From positions 806,001 through 870,000 of the forward strand of contig NZ_CP138921.1 in NCBI RefSeq assembly GCF_047124445.1: a stretch of DNA of 64,000 bases, in the 5' to 3' direction. Position numbers and translations under genes: made by a program. The stretch comes from Shimia sp047124445. GTDB taxonomy: Bacteria; Pseudomonadota; Alphaproteobacteria; Rhodobacterales; Rhodobacteraceae. The notes under the pieces were generated by a model. That model saw nothing but the letters and a program-made list of their open reading frames with translations, had not been told where the DNA came from and ran no database searches. This document shows, piece by piece, positions 48,946 through 57,847 of the stretch (positions within the stretch are counted from its first letter, which is position 1; each line of letters starts with the position of its first letter).

Positions 48946-51900
48946 ATGCCTATTACCATTACTGTGGATCGCAGTAGTGCACCGATAGAGGTGCGCCCGG
49001 ACATGTTTGGTGTGAACCTGTTGACCAGCACAAACGAGGTCAACGGCGTCCCAAATGATCAATACATTGATGCTGTCAATATGGTGGGCGCAACCCGTTT
49101 GCGCTATCCCGCTGGACGTGCGGCCAACGAGCAGATCACGGAACTGGATCGCAGCGAAAGCGGGTTTAACCAAATCCGCGAAGACGTGCGCAATTACCTG
49201 GATTGGGTGAAAGCCAATGACGCGCGGACCACGTTGGTGGTGCCCGCGCTGGCGGATGCACACACCAATCAGCAGGATATTCGGGATTGGGCTGAGTTGG
49301 TGCTGGAGTACATGGGCGATCAGGTAGACCTGATTGCGGGCTATGAAATTGGCAACGAGTTCTGGCAGACCATCGACGAAGTTGAATATGGCGAATACGC
49401 AGCCGATATCGCCAACGCGCTGCGCGGCGCTACGGTGAACGGCTATCAGCCGGAAATCTGGGTGCAGACCGCCAATGCTGCGGGCGGTGCGTCCAACTAT
49501 AAAGGTGGAAGCTTCGGCTCGATCAGTGACGCCGATGCCATGTCGGCAATGCGGTACTGGGACGAAGATCATCGCCCGAGTGACTGGAGCGACTCCCAAA
49601 CCGCGGAGCAGTATTACAAAAGCCTCAACGGTTATGAAAAGCGAATCGTGAAAGGCAATCTTGAACTGCTGGAACAGCTTGATGCGGATCACAACATTGC
49701 CAATGGTTTTCAGACCAACGGTGCGTCCGCTGCGATCGACGGCATCGTCGCGCATTATTACTTTGACAAAGAAGTGGAAGGCTATGATCAGAGTGACTCA
49801 CTGACCCGCTCTGAGAACAAATACCTGGATTTGCGCTTTTCCACTTGGGAAGCGATGCTGCCGCAAGATTTGTCCATTCAGATGACAGAATGGAATGTGG
49901 AAACCGGACATTGGCATTGGCTGGGGCTTAAGGCCGCCGGCGTGGTTGTCGAGCAGTTCCAGAATATGATCGAAATGGGTGTGGATGGCGCCGACTTTTG
50001 GACTGTGCGACACAATACATCAACAGCGATCGCTGGCGGCAATGCGGATGAGAGCCCAGTTGCGCTGACACCAGCAGGGGTGATGCTGCAGTTGATGTCG
50101 GAAAGTCTCAACCCAGATGAGGGCGCGATGTATGCGCTCAAAACCGATGGTTTCGACGAAACAAAGCTGGAAGTGAACGCCTATTCCAACGGCTATACAA
50201 GCGTTGTCTATGTGACGTCGCACACAGAAACCTTCAATAAGTCCTTCTCTCTGGATCTCTCTGCCCTGGTTGGTTCAGATGTTGAGTCTTGGAGTGGCCG
50301 CGTCGTTGGGATCGATGCCAGCACTTCGGATGGATTTAGCGACAATGCCGCATTTGATGAACATGGAAATCTGGTTCAGCGGCTTGGAAAACGGACCATC
50401 GACAATGCCGAACGCGCTGATCTGATCGAGGTATTGGGTGATGCTTATGATGACAGCCTCATCAAATCCAGTTCCGGCAGCTGGAAAACCTATTTGCCCA
50501 AGCCTGAAGACATTTTTGTGCGGCCGGGTGTTGGAAGTCCAACATCGTTGGACGATTTTTACTTTGCCACGGAGTCTGACGTTGCGGGGTCACTGACCAA
50601 CTTGACCCAGGACCAACTGGGGAACAGTGCAAGTGACATCAGTTTTCGTCTGAACCCCTACGAAGTGATCGAAATCACTTTGGAACACTCCAATGTTCTG
50701 GCCGGCAATAGTTCGGCAAATGTGATGCGGGGCGGCCATGGCGTAGACGACTTTAACGGCAGTGGCGGAGATGACTATCTGCGTGGCTATGATGGTATGG
50801 ATATTCTCGTCGGAGGCACTGGGCATGATTCCGTCTATGGCGATACCGGGAACGATCGCTTGGAAGGCAAATCCGGGAATGATCGACTCTATGGCGGCTC
50901 GGGTGATGACAAACTGGTTGGCGGCTACGGAAATGACTATATCCGTGACGACAGCGGTAAAGATGACTTTTTTGGCGGTGATGGTATCGATACGGCATCC
51001 TACTGGGGCCACAAATCGGGCGTTAGCGTAAACTTGAAAACCGGTGTGAACTCCAGCGGTGACACGTATAGCAGTATTGAAAACCTATATGGCTCCAACA
51101 TCGCGAATGACACGCTGTATGGCGATGACAGTGACAATTTGCTGTACGGCGCCGGTGAAGATGATCGGCTGTATGGTTACAAGGGGGATGATACCCTCAA
51201 AGGTGGTGACGGCGACGATTATCTGCGCGACGAGTCCGGTCGGGATCTGTTTATCGGTGGCGACGGCGAAGACACTGTGTCCTATTGGGGGCACAAGTCC
51301 GGAATGACCGCAAACCTGAGCACCGGCGCGAATTCGGGTGGCGACAGCTACGACAGCATTGAACACTTGCTGGGCTCCAATATCGCGAATGATCTGTTTT
51401 ACGGCAATTCTGATGGCAACCATCTCGACGGTGCGGGCGGGGCTGACACGCTTTATGGCTATTCCGGCAATGACTATCTTGAGGGCAGCGCAGGGGCAGA
51501 TCGCCTGTATGGCGGGTCTGGCAATGATACTCTCGAAGGCGGCGACGGGGATGACTATTTGCGGGATGACGCCGGTCGGGATGTGTTCAATGGTGGCGCG
51601 GGAACCGATACGGCGTCTTATTGGGGGCACACCTCCGGGGTCTCGGTAAACCTGTTGACCGGTGCCAACACCAGCGGTGACAGCTACATCAGCATCGAGA
51701 ACCTTCTGGGGTCAAACAAGGCGGACGATACTTTGATAGGTGACCACGGCAACAATCGCCTTGATGCTGCGGCGGGTGATGACGTTCTGTTCGGCAATGG
51801 CGGGGCAGATTACCTGGACGGGCGCAGCGGCGACGACAGCCTGCGTGGTGATGATGGTAACGACCGCCTCTACGGTGGGTCCGGAACTGACACACTGCGT

Positions 51901-52458
51901 GGTGGAGAGGGTGACGACTATCTGCGCGATGAATCCGGGCGGGATGTCTTTGATGGAGGGTCCGGTCAGGATACGGCCTCATACTGGGGGCATTCTGCAG
52001 GCGTGACAGTCAATCTTGAAACCGGCGAAAACAGTAGTGCGGATACCTATATTAGCATTGAACATCTCTGGGGGTCCAACAAAGCGGACGACCATCTTAC
52101 CGGCGATGGGCAAGCAAACTATGTGCGCGGCGCTGCCGGAGATGACACATTGTTTGGCGGCGGAGGTAACGACACCTTACGCGGCGACAGCGGTGACGAT
52201 GTTATGACCGGTGGGGAAGGCAGCGACCTATTCCTGTTCCACAATGACCTTGGCCGGGATGTTGTTACTGATTTTGACCTCGTCGAGGATGTATTGAGCT
52301 TTGCATCTGTTGATGCGTTGTCGAGTTTCTCTGATGTAGTCAACAATCACGCCACTCAAGTGGGGGCAGACGTGGTGATTTCTGTCAGCGGTAGCCATGA
52401 AATTACGCTGGAAGAAATAACGCTTGGCGATTTGGCGGCGCACCACTTTGACTTCTAG
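48946..52458 (+). CDS. Large RTX protein with an N-terminal clan GH-A-like glycosidase domain
   Basis: The predicted protein has 1170 residues. Residues ~1-390 resemble a (beta/alpha)8 glycoside hydrolase: MFGVNLLTSTNEV, RLRYPAGRAANE, an acid/base candidate E138 in YEIGNEFW and a nucleophile candidate E315 in IQMTEWNVETG. A beta-sandwich-like region follows to about 580, then RTX calcium-binding nonapeptides (GGxGxDxLx) to ~1100 and a C-terminal region without GGxGxD units that ends DLAAHHFDF. There is no Sec signal peptide, which fits type I secretion by a C-terminal signal. A secreted polysaccharide-degrading enzyme is inferred; family and substrate are not assigned (arabinofuranosidase- or xylosidase-like relatives are possible). 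No type I secretion genes are in the window. Confidence 0.75.
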   Translation: MPITITVDRSSAPIEVRPDMFGVNLLTSTNEVNGVPNDQYIDAVNMVGATRLRYPAGRAANEQITELDRSESGFNQIREDVRNYLDWVKANDARTTLVVPALADAHTNQQDIRDWAELVLEYMGDQVDLIAGYEIGNEFWQTIDEVEYGEYAADIANALRGATVNGYQPEIWVQTANAAGGASNYKGGSFGSISDADAMSAMRYWDEDHRPSDWSDSQTAEQYYKSLNGYEKRIVKGNLELLEQLDADHNIANGFQTNGASAAIDGIVAHYYFDKEVEGYDQSDSLTRSENKYLDLRFSTWEAMLPQDLSIQMTEWNVETGHWHWLGLKAAGVVVEQFQNMIEMGVDGADFWTVRHNTSTAIAGGNADESPVALTPAGVMLQLMSESLNPDEGAMYALKTDGFDETKLEVNAYSNGYTSVVYVTSHTETFNKSFSLDLSALVGSDVESWSGRVVGIDASTSDGFSDNAAFDEHGNLVQRLGKRTIDNAERADLIEVLGDAYDDSLIKSSSGSWKTYLPKPEDIFVRPGVGSPTSLDDFYFATESDVAGSLTNLTQDQLGNSASDISFRLNPYEVIEITLEHSNVLAGNSSANVMRGGHGVDDFNGSGGDDYLRGYDGMDILVGGTGHDSVYGDTGNDRLEGKSGNDRLYGGSGDDKLVGGYGNDYIRDDSGKDDFFGGDGIDTASYWGHKSGVSVNLKTGVNSSGDTYSSIENLYGSNIANDTLYGDDSDNLLYGAGEDDRLYGYKGDDTLKGGDGDDYLRDESGRDLFIGGDGEDTVSYWGHKSGMTANLSTGANSGGDSYDSIEHLLGSNIANDLFYGNSDGNHLDGAGGADTLYGYSGNDYLEGSAGADRLYGGSGNDTLEGGDGDDYLRDDAGRDVFNGGAGTDTASYWGHTSGVSVNLLTGANTSGDSYISIENLLGSNKADDTLIGDHGNNRLDAAAGDDVLFGNGGADYLDGRSGDDSLRGDDGNDRLYGGSGTDTLRGGEGDDYLRDESGRDVFDGGSGQDTASYWGHSAGVTVNLETGENSSADTYISIEHLWGSNKADDHLTGDGQANYVRGAAGDDTLFGGGGNDTLRGDSGDDVMTGGEGSDLFLFHNDLGRDVVTDFDLVEDVLSFASVDALSSFSDVVNNHATQVGADVVISVSGSHEITLEEITLGDLAAHHFDF
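50920..51123 (+). repeat. 68-residue RTX module, copy 1
   Basis: First of four related modules, each running from a GGxGxDYxRD box through DTASYWGHKSG, a VNLxTG strand and SIENLxGSN to a terminal LYG. Followed by a 78-bp spacer of RTX nonapeptides. Confidence 0.8.
51202..51405 (+). repeat. 68-residue RTX module, copy 2
   Basis: Same architecture as copy 1 (DDYLRDESGRD, DTVSYWGHKSGMTANL, DSIEHLLGSN). Followed by a 132-bp spacer, two nonapeptides longer than the first. Confidence 0.8.
51538..51741 (+). repeat. 68-residue RTX module, copy 3
   Basis: Module with DDYLRDDAGRDVFNGG, SYWGHTSGVSVNLLTG and ISIENLLGSNKADDTLIG. Followed by a 159-bp spacer, one nonapeptide longer than the second. Confidence 0.8.
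51901..52104 (+). repeat. 68-residue RTX module, copy 4
   Basis: Last module, with DDYLRDESGRDVFDGG, SYWGHSAGVTVNLETG and ISIEHLWGSNKADDHLTG. It leads into final nonapeptides and the C-terminal region. Confidence 0.8.
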
Positions 52459-52468
52459 TGAAAATACG

Positions 52469-52493
52469 GACCGCTTCGGCGGTCTTTATTTTT
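52469..52493 (+). terminator. Rho-independent terminator of the RTX gene
   Basis: Stem GACCGC / GCGGTC closed by a TTCG tetraloop and followed by TTTATTTTT. The T tract overlaps the stop codon of the convergent nucleotidyltransferase gene. Confidence 0.9.
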
Positions 52494-53106
52494 GGCGAGT
52501 CTGGCGCCATGCCTGCCAGGCTTCGGGGGTGTCTAGGTCGGTGAGGGCGTGGCATCCCGGAAGTGGGATTAACTGAACGGAGTCTGCGTGACGCTTGAGC
52601 ACCGAACGCGCACCGAAATCGCCGGACAAAGCGCGCAATTCTCCAAACAGTTTTTTGGGAAAAACCACCGGGTGACCGGGCTGGTTATCAGCGGACGTGG
52701 CGCGTAGTATTTTGTCTGGCTTGGCTGCGTGCGCCGCGATCATCGAGCGCAAATCTTGTTCAGTCAGATCTGGCATATCTGCAGGGATCACCATCACTCC
52801 ATTGGCGAGGTTTGGCAGTTGTGCAATGCCCGCACGAAGTGAATGGGCCATGCCTTCAGCTGCGTCAGGCACGATGATCGTTTGGCAATTAAGCCCCGAA
52901 AGAACAGATCGCCTCGCTTCGTCGCCTTCACGCAGACACACCAGAACAATTTCACTAACGGCGCAAGCATGGCGCGCAAGCTTGCGCAGTAGTGGGATGC
53001 CGTCCACCTCTTCGAGCAGCTTGTCACCGCCGCGCATGCGCGAAGACGCGCCAGCTGCCAAAAGCAGAATGGCTAAGTGGCTTTTGATAGAGTGATCTTC
53101 CGTCAT
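52486..53106 (-). CDS. MobA/MocA-like nucleotidyltransferase
   Basis: The predicted protein has 206 residues. LAILLLAAGASSRMRGGDKLLEEVDGIPLL is the nucleotide-binding loop of the MobA-like NTP transferase family, and VMVIPADMPDLTEQDL holds the metal-binding aspartates; GHPVVFPKKLFGELRALSGDFGARSVL is the typical C-terminal substrate block. This pattern is that of MocA-type molybdenum cofactor cytidylyltransferases for xanthine-dehydrogenase-family enzymes. No molybdoenzyme gene is adjacent, so the exact role is inferred. It is 32 bp downstream of the dimethylglycine-dehydrogenase-like gene on the same strand. Confidence 0.8.
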   Translation of the reverse strand: MTEDHSIKSHLAILLLAAGASSRMRGGDKLLEEVDGIPLLRKLARHACAVSEIVLVCLREGDEARRSVLSGLNCQTIIVPDAAEGMAHSLRAGIAQLPNLANGVMVIPADMPDLTEQDLRSMIAAHAAKPDKILRATSADNQPGHPVVFPKKLFGELRALSGDFGARSVLKRHADSVQLIPLPGCHALTDLDTPEAWQAWRQTRQK

Positions 53107-53138
53107 GCGAGGACTTTGGCGCAGGCCTTGTTGAAAGA

Positions 53139-55559
53139 CTAGCCCCTCATACGCGCTCCATCCGCGTCAAAGAGCGGCTTGGACAACAGGCGGGCAGGGC
53201 GCATCTTGCCAAGTATCTCGATTTCAACTTCAAGGTCGTCTGATATGCGTTCTGTAGGGACAAATCCAATGGCGACAGACTTCTTAGCGTTGTGGGCATA
53301 GCCGCCAGAGGTGCAGAACCCGACTACCTCGCCATCAAGCCAAATGGGTTCATAGGCCTGCACGTCGGCATCGTCAGCGTCTACCTCAAAGGCGCAGAGT
53401 TTGCGGCTTGGCCCCGTCTCTTTGTCCTCTTCCGCCGCAGCGCGACCGATGAAATCTTCCGGTTTTTTGAACGCGATAAACCGATCCAAGCCGGTTTCGG
53501 CGGCTGTGTAATCCGGGGAATACTCCGACAGCCAGGACCCGAAGAATTTTTCCAGCCGCAATGACATCATGGCCCGCATGCCAAAGGGGCGCATGCCAAG
53601 GGGCTGCCCCGCTTCCCAAAGCGTGTGCCACAGCGCGCGTTGGGCCATGGGATCGCAGAAGATTTCGAAACCAAGGTCTCCGGTATAGCTCACGCGCTGC
53701 ACGAGGCAGTCGACCATGCCAACTGTCAATGGACGGACGTCCATGAACGCCATGTCAGAGATGTCGTCTCTTGTGCAGGCCTGTAGAACGTCCCGAGCTT
53801 TGGGGCCGGCGATCTGGAAGCCTGTCAGGCGATCCGAGACGTTTTTGACCAGCACGCCGTCCATTTCGTTCTGCTCAAACCAACGCATGTGATAGGCCTG
53901 CGCGCCGTAAGATGCTGTGAGTTGGAACGCGGTTTCAGACAGGCAGGAGACGGTGAAGTCACCGATCAATTTGCCTTTGTGTGACAACATCGGGGTGAGG
54001 CTCAAGCGGCCTTGTTTAGGAATGCGCCCCGCCATGATGCGGTTGAGCCAGGCACGGGCGTTGGGGCCGGTGACCATGTATTTGCCGAAGTTGTGCACCT
54101 CGTTGATGCCTACGGCGTCGCGCACTGCCGCCACTTCTCGCGCGGTTGCTGCAAAGGCATTGGAGCGACGGAAGGACGGGGTTTCATAGCGGGGTTCGTC
54201 GCCTTGTGTGAAGTAGTTGACCACTTCGAGGCCAAACTGCTGTCCCCAGACAGCACCCATTTTGTCAAAAACATCATACATCGGCGTTTGCCGGAAGGGG
54301 CGGGCAGCCGGCAGTTCTTCGTTTGGGTAAGTAACCGAGAAGCGGGTTTGGTAGTTTTCGATGACTTTGGGGCGGGTGTAGCCGGACGTGATCCAGTCGC
54401 CAAACCGGGCACAGTCCATCGCAAAAGTGTCGCGCTCGGTTTCGCCTTCAACCATCCATTGTGCGAGCATCAGGCCAACGCCTCCGCCTTGGGAAAAGCC
54501 CGCCATCACGGCGCAGGCGGACCAATAATTGCGCATACCTGGTACTGGTCCAACCAGCGGATTGCCATCAGGTGCAAATGTAAACGGGCCGTGGATCACG
54601 GATTTCACGCCAGCAGTGGCTAGGGCCGGGAAGCGTTTGTAGGCAAACTCAATAGAGGCTTCGATTTTATCAAAGTCATCGGGCAGCAGTTCATGGCCAA
54701 AATCCCAAGGTGTGCCGTCAACACCCCACGGGCGGCAGGGTTGCTCATAAAAGCCGATGCACAGCCCGCGGCCTTCTTGGCGGAAGTAACTCTCGCCCGC
54801 CGGATCCATCACATGCGGATGCTCTTTGCCGTCCTGCATCATCTCGACAATCAGCGGTACATCCTCGGTGACGATATATTGGTGCTCCATGGGATGTAGA
54901 GGGAAGTACACGCCCGCCATCGCGCCGACCTCCCGCGCCCAAAGGCCAGCAGCGTTGACAACATGCTCAGCGTGGATTGTGCCTTTGTCGGTGACCACGT
55001 CCCAGGTGCCATCCGAACGTTGGGTCGTTGCGGTGACTTTCGTGTGGGTTTTGATTGTGGCGCCGCCCAGCCGTGCAGCTTTGGCATAGGCGTGGGTTGT
55101 GCCAGACGGATCAAGGTGACCATCCAGCGGATCATAGAGCGCGCCGATGATGCCATCGGTGTTTGTGGCCGGGGCAAATTTTTTGATTTCCTCTGGCGTG
55201 AGGATCTCGGTGTCGAGCCCCATAAACCGATGTTTGGCCCGCTCTGCGAGCAACATGTCAAAGCGGTCCTGATTGTCCGCTAGTGTGACTCCTCCTACGT
55301 GGTGCAATCCGCAGGACATGCCGGTGAGCTCTTCCAGTTCGCGGTAAAGATTGATCGTATACCCTTGTAACGCCGCCATATTGGTGTCGCCGTTGAGCGT
55401 GTGAAATCCGCCAGCGGCGTGCCAGGTGGAGCCGGATGTGAGCTCGGAACGTTCGATCAACATGACGTCGGACCAACCGAGTTTGGTCAGGTGGTACAGA
55501 ACAGAGCAGCCAACGACGCCGCCTCCGATCACTGCTACGCGGGTCGTCGTCGTGGTCAT
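53139..55559 (-). CDS. Dimethylglycine/sarcosine dehydrogenase-like FAD enzyme with GcvT domain
   Basis: The predicted protein has 806 residues. The FAD-binding Rossmann motif is VAVIGGGVVGCSVLYHL, and STWHAAGGFH contains the histidine that carries covalent FAD in dimethylglycine dehydrogenase. After the oxidoreductase half (to ~380) come the FAO_M linker and a tetrahydrofolate-binding GcvT-like half (from ~430; GDFTVSCLSETAFQLT, LTGFQIAGPKARDVLQ). The reaction is oxidative N-demethylation, passing the one-carbon unit to folate. This is consistent with glycine betaine use in marine roseobacters. The exact substrate (dimethylglycine, sarcosine or another N-methyl amine) is unproven. Confidence 0.85.
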   Translation of the reverse strand: MTTTTTRVAVIGGGVVGCSVLYHLTKLGWSDVMLIERSELTSGSTWHAAGGFHTLNGDTNMAALQGYTINLYRELEELTGMSCGLHHVGGVTLADNQDRFDMLLAERAKHRFMGLDTEILTPEEIKKFAPATNTDGIIGALYDPLDGHLDPSGTTHAYAKAARLGGATIKTHTKVTATTQRSDGTWDVVTDKGTIHAEHVVNAAGLWAREVGAMAGVYFPLHPMEHQYIVTEDVPLIVEMMQDGKEHPHVMDPAGESYFRQEGRGLCIGFYEQPCRPWGVDGTPWDFGHELLPDDFDKIEASIEFAYKRFPALATAGVKSVIHGPFTFAPDGNPLVGPVPGMRNYWSACAVMAGFSQGGGVGLMLAQWMVEGETERDTFAMDCARFGDWITSGYTRPKVIENYQTRFSVTYPNEELPAARPFRQTPMYDVFDKMGAVWGQQFGLEVVNYFTQGDEPRYETPSFRRSNAFAATAREVAAVRDAVGINEVHNFGKYMVTGPNARAWLNRIMAGRIPKQGRLSLTPMLSHKGKLIGDFTVSCLSETAFQLTASYGAQAYHMRWFEQNEMDGVLVKNVSDRLTGFQIAGPKARDVLQACTRDDISDMAFMDVRPLTVGMVDCLVQRVSYTGDLGFEIFCDPMAQRALWHTLWEAGQPLGMRPFGMRAMMSLRLEKFFGSWLSEYSPDYTAAETGLDRFIAFKKPEDFIGRAAAEEDKETGPSRKLCAFEVDADDADVQAYEPIWLDGEVVGFCTSGGYAHNAKKSVAIGFVPTERISDDLEVEIEILGKMRPARLLSKPLFDADGARMRG

Positions 55560-55689
55560 TGATGCCTCCTGTGTTCCCTGACGTCTATGAAATCGGGGGC
55601 ATCAGGTGCGCAGCATGCTCAAACGCGACACTTTTCGTCGCAAATGGCTTCAGGAAGGCGTGGTTGCTTGGGGCACTTTGACAAAAGCG

Positions 55690-56100
55690 CTATTTCTTGA
55701 GCGGAACGCCGTAGAGTTCGAGCCTATGGCCCTTGAGCTGAAAACCCAGCTTTTCGGCGATTTTTTCTTGCAGCGCTTCAATCTCCGGATCGACAAATTC
55801 GATGACTTCACCGGAGGAGATATCGATCAAGTGGTCGTGGTGCTCGCGCTCTGCATCCTCATAGCGCGCGCGGCCATCGCCAAACTCCAGCTTGTCCAAA
55901 ATGCCGGCTTCTTCGAAGAGTTTGACGGTCCGATAAACAGTTGCAAGGGAAATGCCGGCGTCGCGGGCGGAGGCGCGGGCATAGAGCTCTTCGACGTCAG
56001 GGTGGTCGGTGCTTTCCTGTAAAACAGTGGCGATGGTTCGGCGTTGCTCCGTCATCCGCAACCCTTTGGATTCGCACCGTTCAATAATGGAGTCGCCCAT
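55690..56100 (-). CDS. fur: Fur-family regulator (Fur/Mur type)
   Basis: The predicted protein has 136 residues. ERCESKGLRMTEQRRTIATVLQ and LATVYRTVKLFEEAGI form the winged helix, and YEDAEREHHDHLIDISSGEVIEFVDPEIEALQ the metal-binding dimerisation domain with its histidine cluster. The sequence GFQLKGHRLELYGVPLKK at the end is typical of alphaproteobacterial Fur, which in many species senses manganese (Mur). It lacks the heme-regulatory features of Irr, so it is not the obvious reader of the site at 40044. The start at 56100 fits the family; one at 56184 would add 28 residues. Confidence 0.9.
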   Translation of the reverse strand: MGDSIIERCESKGLRMTEQRRTIATVLQESTDHPDVEELYARASARDAGISLATVYRTVKLFEEAGILDKLEFGDGRARYEDAEREHHDHLIDISSGEVIEFVDPEIEALQEKIAEKLGFQLKGHRLELYGVPLKK

Positions 56101-56208
56101 GCCGCACCTGTGACCTGACTTGTGGTTCTTGATTTGGCTTTCCTGTCTATCCAAAGCTGTCGCGGGTTTCCACTGCTTTTGCATGGCCGCGACAAGAAAG
56201 ACCGATGC

Positions 56209-57054
56209 TTAATCGAGCAGCAGTTTGCCTTCCATTGTCCGCCGCGCTTGCCCAGATACGGTGACACCGCTTGCGTTGACGGACACCGCAATTTCGCTGG
56301 GCCGGCCCATTTCCACGCCTTGACGGATGGTAAGCTCTAGGTCGCGACCTTCTATTTTGGACAGAAGCGCGGCGGTGGCGGCGCAAGCGCTGCCGGTGGC
56401 GGGGTCTTCGGGGATATTGTCCAGCGGCGCAAACATGCGCGCGCACAAGGTGTTGCCGTCACGCGCGTAGACAAATTGCGCAAAGTCCAAGCCGGATGGA
56501 TAGCGTGCGTTGCCTTTCCGAATGGCTGCGATGTCCGGTGATGTCTTGGCCAGAATGTCGCGGTTTTTGACCTCGGTGATCGTGAAGGCCAGTCCCAAGG
56601 AGGCCATCACCGGGGGATGCACTTGAAACTGAAAGTCGCCGGTATCAATACTCAAAGCTTCTGCGACTAAAGCAGGGTCAGGCTCACAAATGATCTCGAG
56701 CGGCTGCGTGGCCTGAAAGGAGGCGCTTTGGCCGTCTGATGTGCAGGCTAGCGGACCCACGCCGAGCTCTAACACCATGCTGCTTGGCGCGCCTTCTTGA
56801 GCCAATGCGCAGGCGGTGCCGATCAGTGGATGGCCGGCAAAAGGGATTTCCATTGTTGGGGTAAAGATGCGCACTTTGGCGGTGTGTGCGGGGTCATTGG
56901 GCGGGTATACAAAGGTTGTCTCAGAGAAATTGAATTCGCGCGCAATTTTCTGCAGGGACTCTTTTGCGATGGTTGTCGCATCGGGAATGACCGCCAACTG
57001 ATTGCCGCCAAAGGGGGAATTCGTGAAAACGTCATAGACAAAATACTGCGTCAT
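56209..57054 (-). CDS. PhzF-family isomerase-like protein
   Basis: The predicted protein has 281 residues with the two-lobed diaminopimelate-epimerase fold. FTNSPFGGNQLAVIPDA opens the N-terminal lobe, FNFSETTFVYPP contains the catalytic glutamate of PhzF, and MEIPFAGHPLIGTACALA and DPATGSACAATAALL are the family phosphate-loop-like turns. No phenazine biosynthesis genes are nearby, so it is a stand-alone member of unknown substrate. It is on the same strand as, and 36 bp downstream of, the EEP hydrolase gene. Confidence 0.9.
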   Translation of the reverse strand: MTQYFVYDVFTNSPFGGNQLAVIPDATTIAKESLQKIAREFNFSETTFVYPPNDPAHTAKVRIFTPTMEIPFAGHPLIGTACALAQEGAPSSMVLELGVGPLACTSDGQSASFQATQPLEIICEPDPALVAEALSIDTGDFQFQVHPPVMASLGLAFTITEVKNRDILAKTSPDIAAIRKGNARYPSGLDFAQFVYARDGNTLCARMFAPLDNIPEDPATGSACAATAALLSKIEGRDLELTIRQGVEMGRPSEIAVSVNASGVTVSGQARRTMEGKLLLD

Positions 57055-57090
57055 GGCGAAAGCGGCCTTTCCAAAAGCAAGCAGCGTGGA

Positions 57091-57780
57091 TCATGCGCTG
57101 CGGTTTAACTCGAGCCAAATTGGCAGGTGGTCGGAGGCAATATGTGCCGGGATACGGCTCAGCACGCCGTGGGCTTGCACATCAATGCCTTTGGTGTGGG
57201 CAAAGCCATCCAAACCCGCGATTGGCCGTGGTGCCGGAAAGGTGTGACCGGTGGACAGGAAGTCAAAACCCGGTGTCACGGCGTCTAGTGCGGCCTTGGA
57301 GCCCCATTCGTTGAAATCTCCCGCTATGAGGGTGGGCATGTCCGGCAACCGGCGCACAGCCCGCGCCACGGCGCCCAGTTGCATCAGCCGGTAGCGCCGG
57401 ATCAGGCCTAGATGCACGCCGATGATCCGGATGTCGCCGATGGACGTGCGCAGATCAGCGCGGATGGCGCCGCGCGGTTCCAGCCCGGGAAGATCTAGAC
57501 CTGACGTTGCCAAAACCTCAACATTCGGGCGCACAAGCATGGCGTTCCCGTGGAACCCAAGCGAGCCTTTTGGTTGCCCGAAGTCTATGTGTTGAAACCC
57601 TTTTTTCTTCACCAGGTCATGTGGAAGGGCGGCTGGTCTTGGCGGGAGACGTTTGTCGGCTTCCTGCAAGACCACCACATCGGCCTTCAAGGCACGGATC
57701 ACCACCATGCTGCGCGCCGGGCGGCGTTGCAGGTCAACGCCGACGCATTTTTGCAGATTGTAACTGGCAATGCGCAGCAA
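57091..57780 (-). CDS. Endonuclease/exonuclease/phosphatase (EEP) family protein
   Basis: The predicted protein has 229 residues. LRIASYNLQKCVG carries the metal-binding asparagine, VVVLQEADKRLPP the glutamate, LIAGDFNEWGS the D-x-N pair and IASDHLPIWLEL the catalytic D-H, in the order of DNase I-like phosphohydrolases. No signal peptide is seen. It could act on nucleic acid or phosphoester small molecules. The start codon as assigned is TTG at 57780, because a stop lies two codons upstream and no ATG precedes the first motif. Confidence 0.85.
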   Translation of the reverse strand: MLRIASYNLQKCVGVDLQRRPARSMVVIRALKADVVVLQEADKRLPPRPAALPHDLVKKKGFQHIDFGQPKGSLGFHGNAMLVRPNVEVLATSGLDLPGLEPRGAIRADLRTSIGDIRIIGVHLGLIRRYRLMQLGAVARAVRRLPDMPTLIAGDFNEWGSKAALDAVTPGFDFLSTGHTFPAPRPIAGLDGFAHTKGIDVQAHGVLSRIPAHIASDHLPIWLELNRSA

Positions 57781-57847
57781 TGTTCATATCCGCTTTGAGA
57801 GAACTCACAGAAGTATCTCTTTGAGAATAGGCTGTTTTGTCCGGATG

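Noticed and set aside
48781..49755. A 324-codon minus-strand frame overlapping the 5' part of the RTX gene and its leader
   Set aside because: It lies mostly opposite the glycosidase domain, whose motifs and RTX continuation are clear; the minus-strand product has no recognisable features.
50700..52200. A CRISPR array in the repeat-rich region
   Set aside because: The repeats are translated RTX modules of 204 bp in a long open frame, not short identical repeats with unique spacers.
55690..56100. Irr as identity of the Fur-family gene
   Set aside because: The sequence matches the Fur/Mur group (VEELYARASARD, LATVYRTVKLFEEAGI, HHDHLIDISSGEVIEF) rather than Irr.
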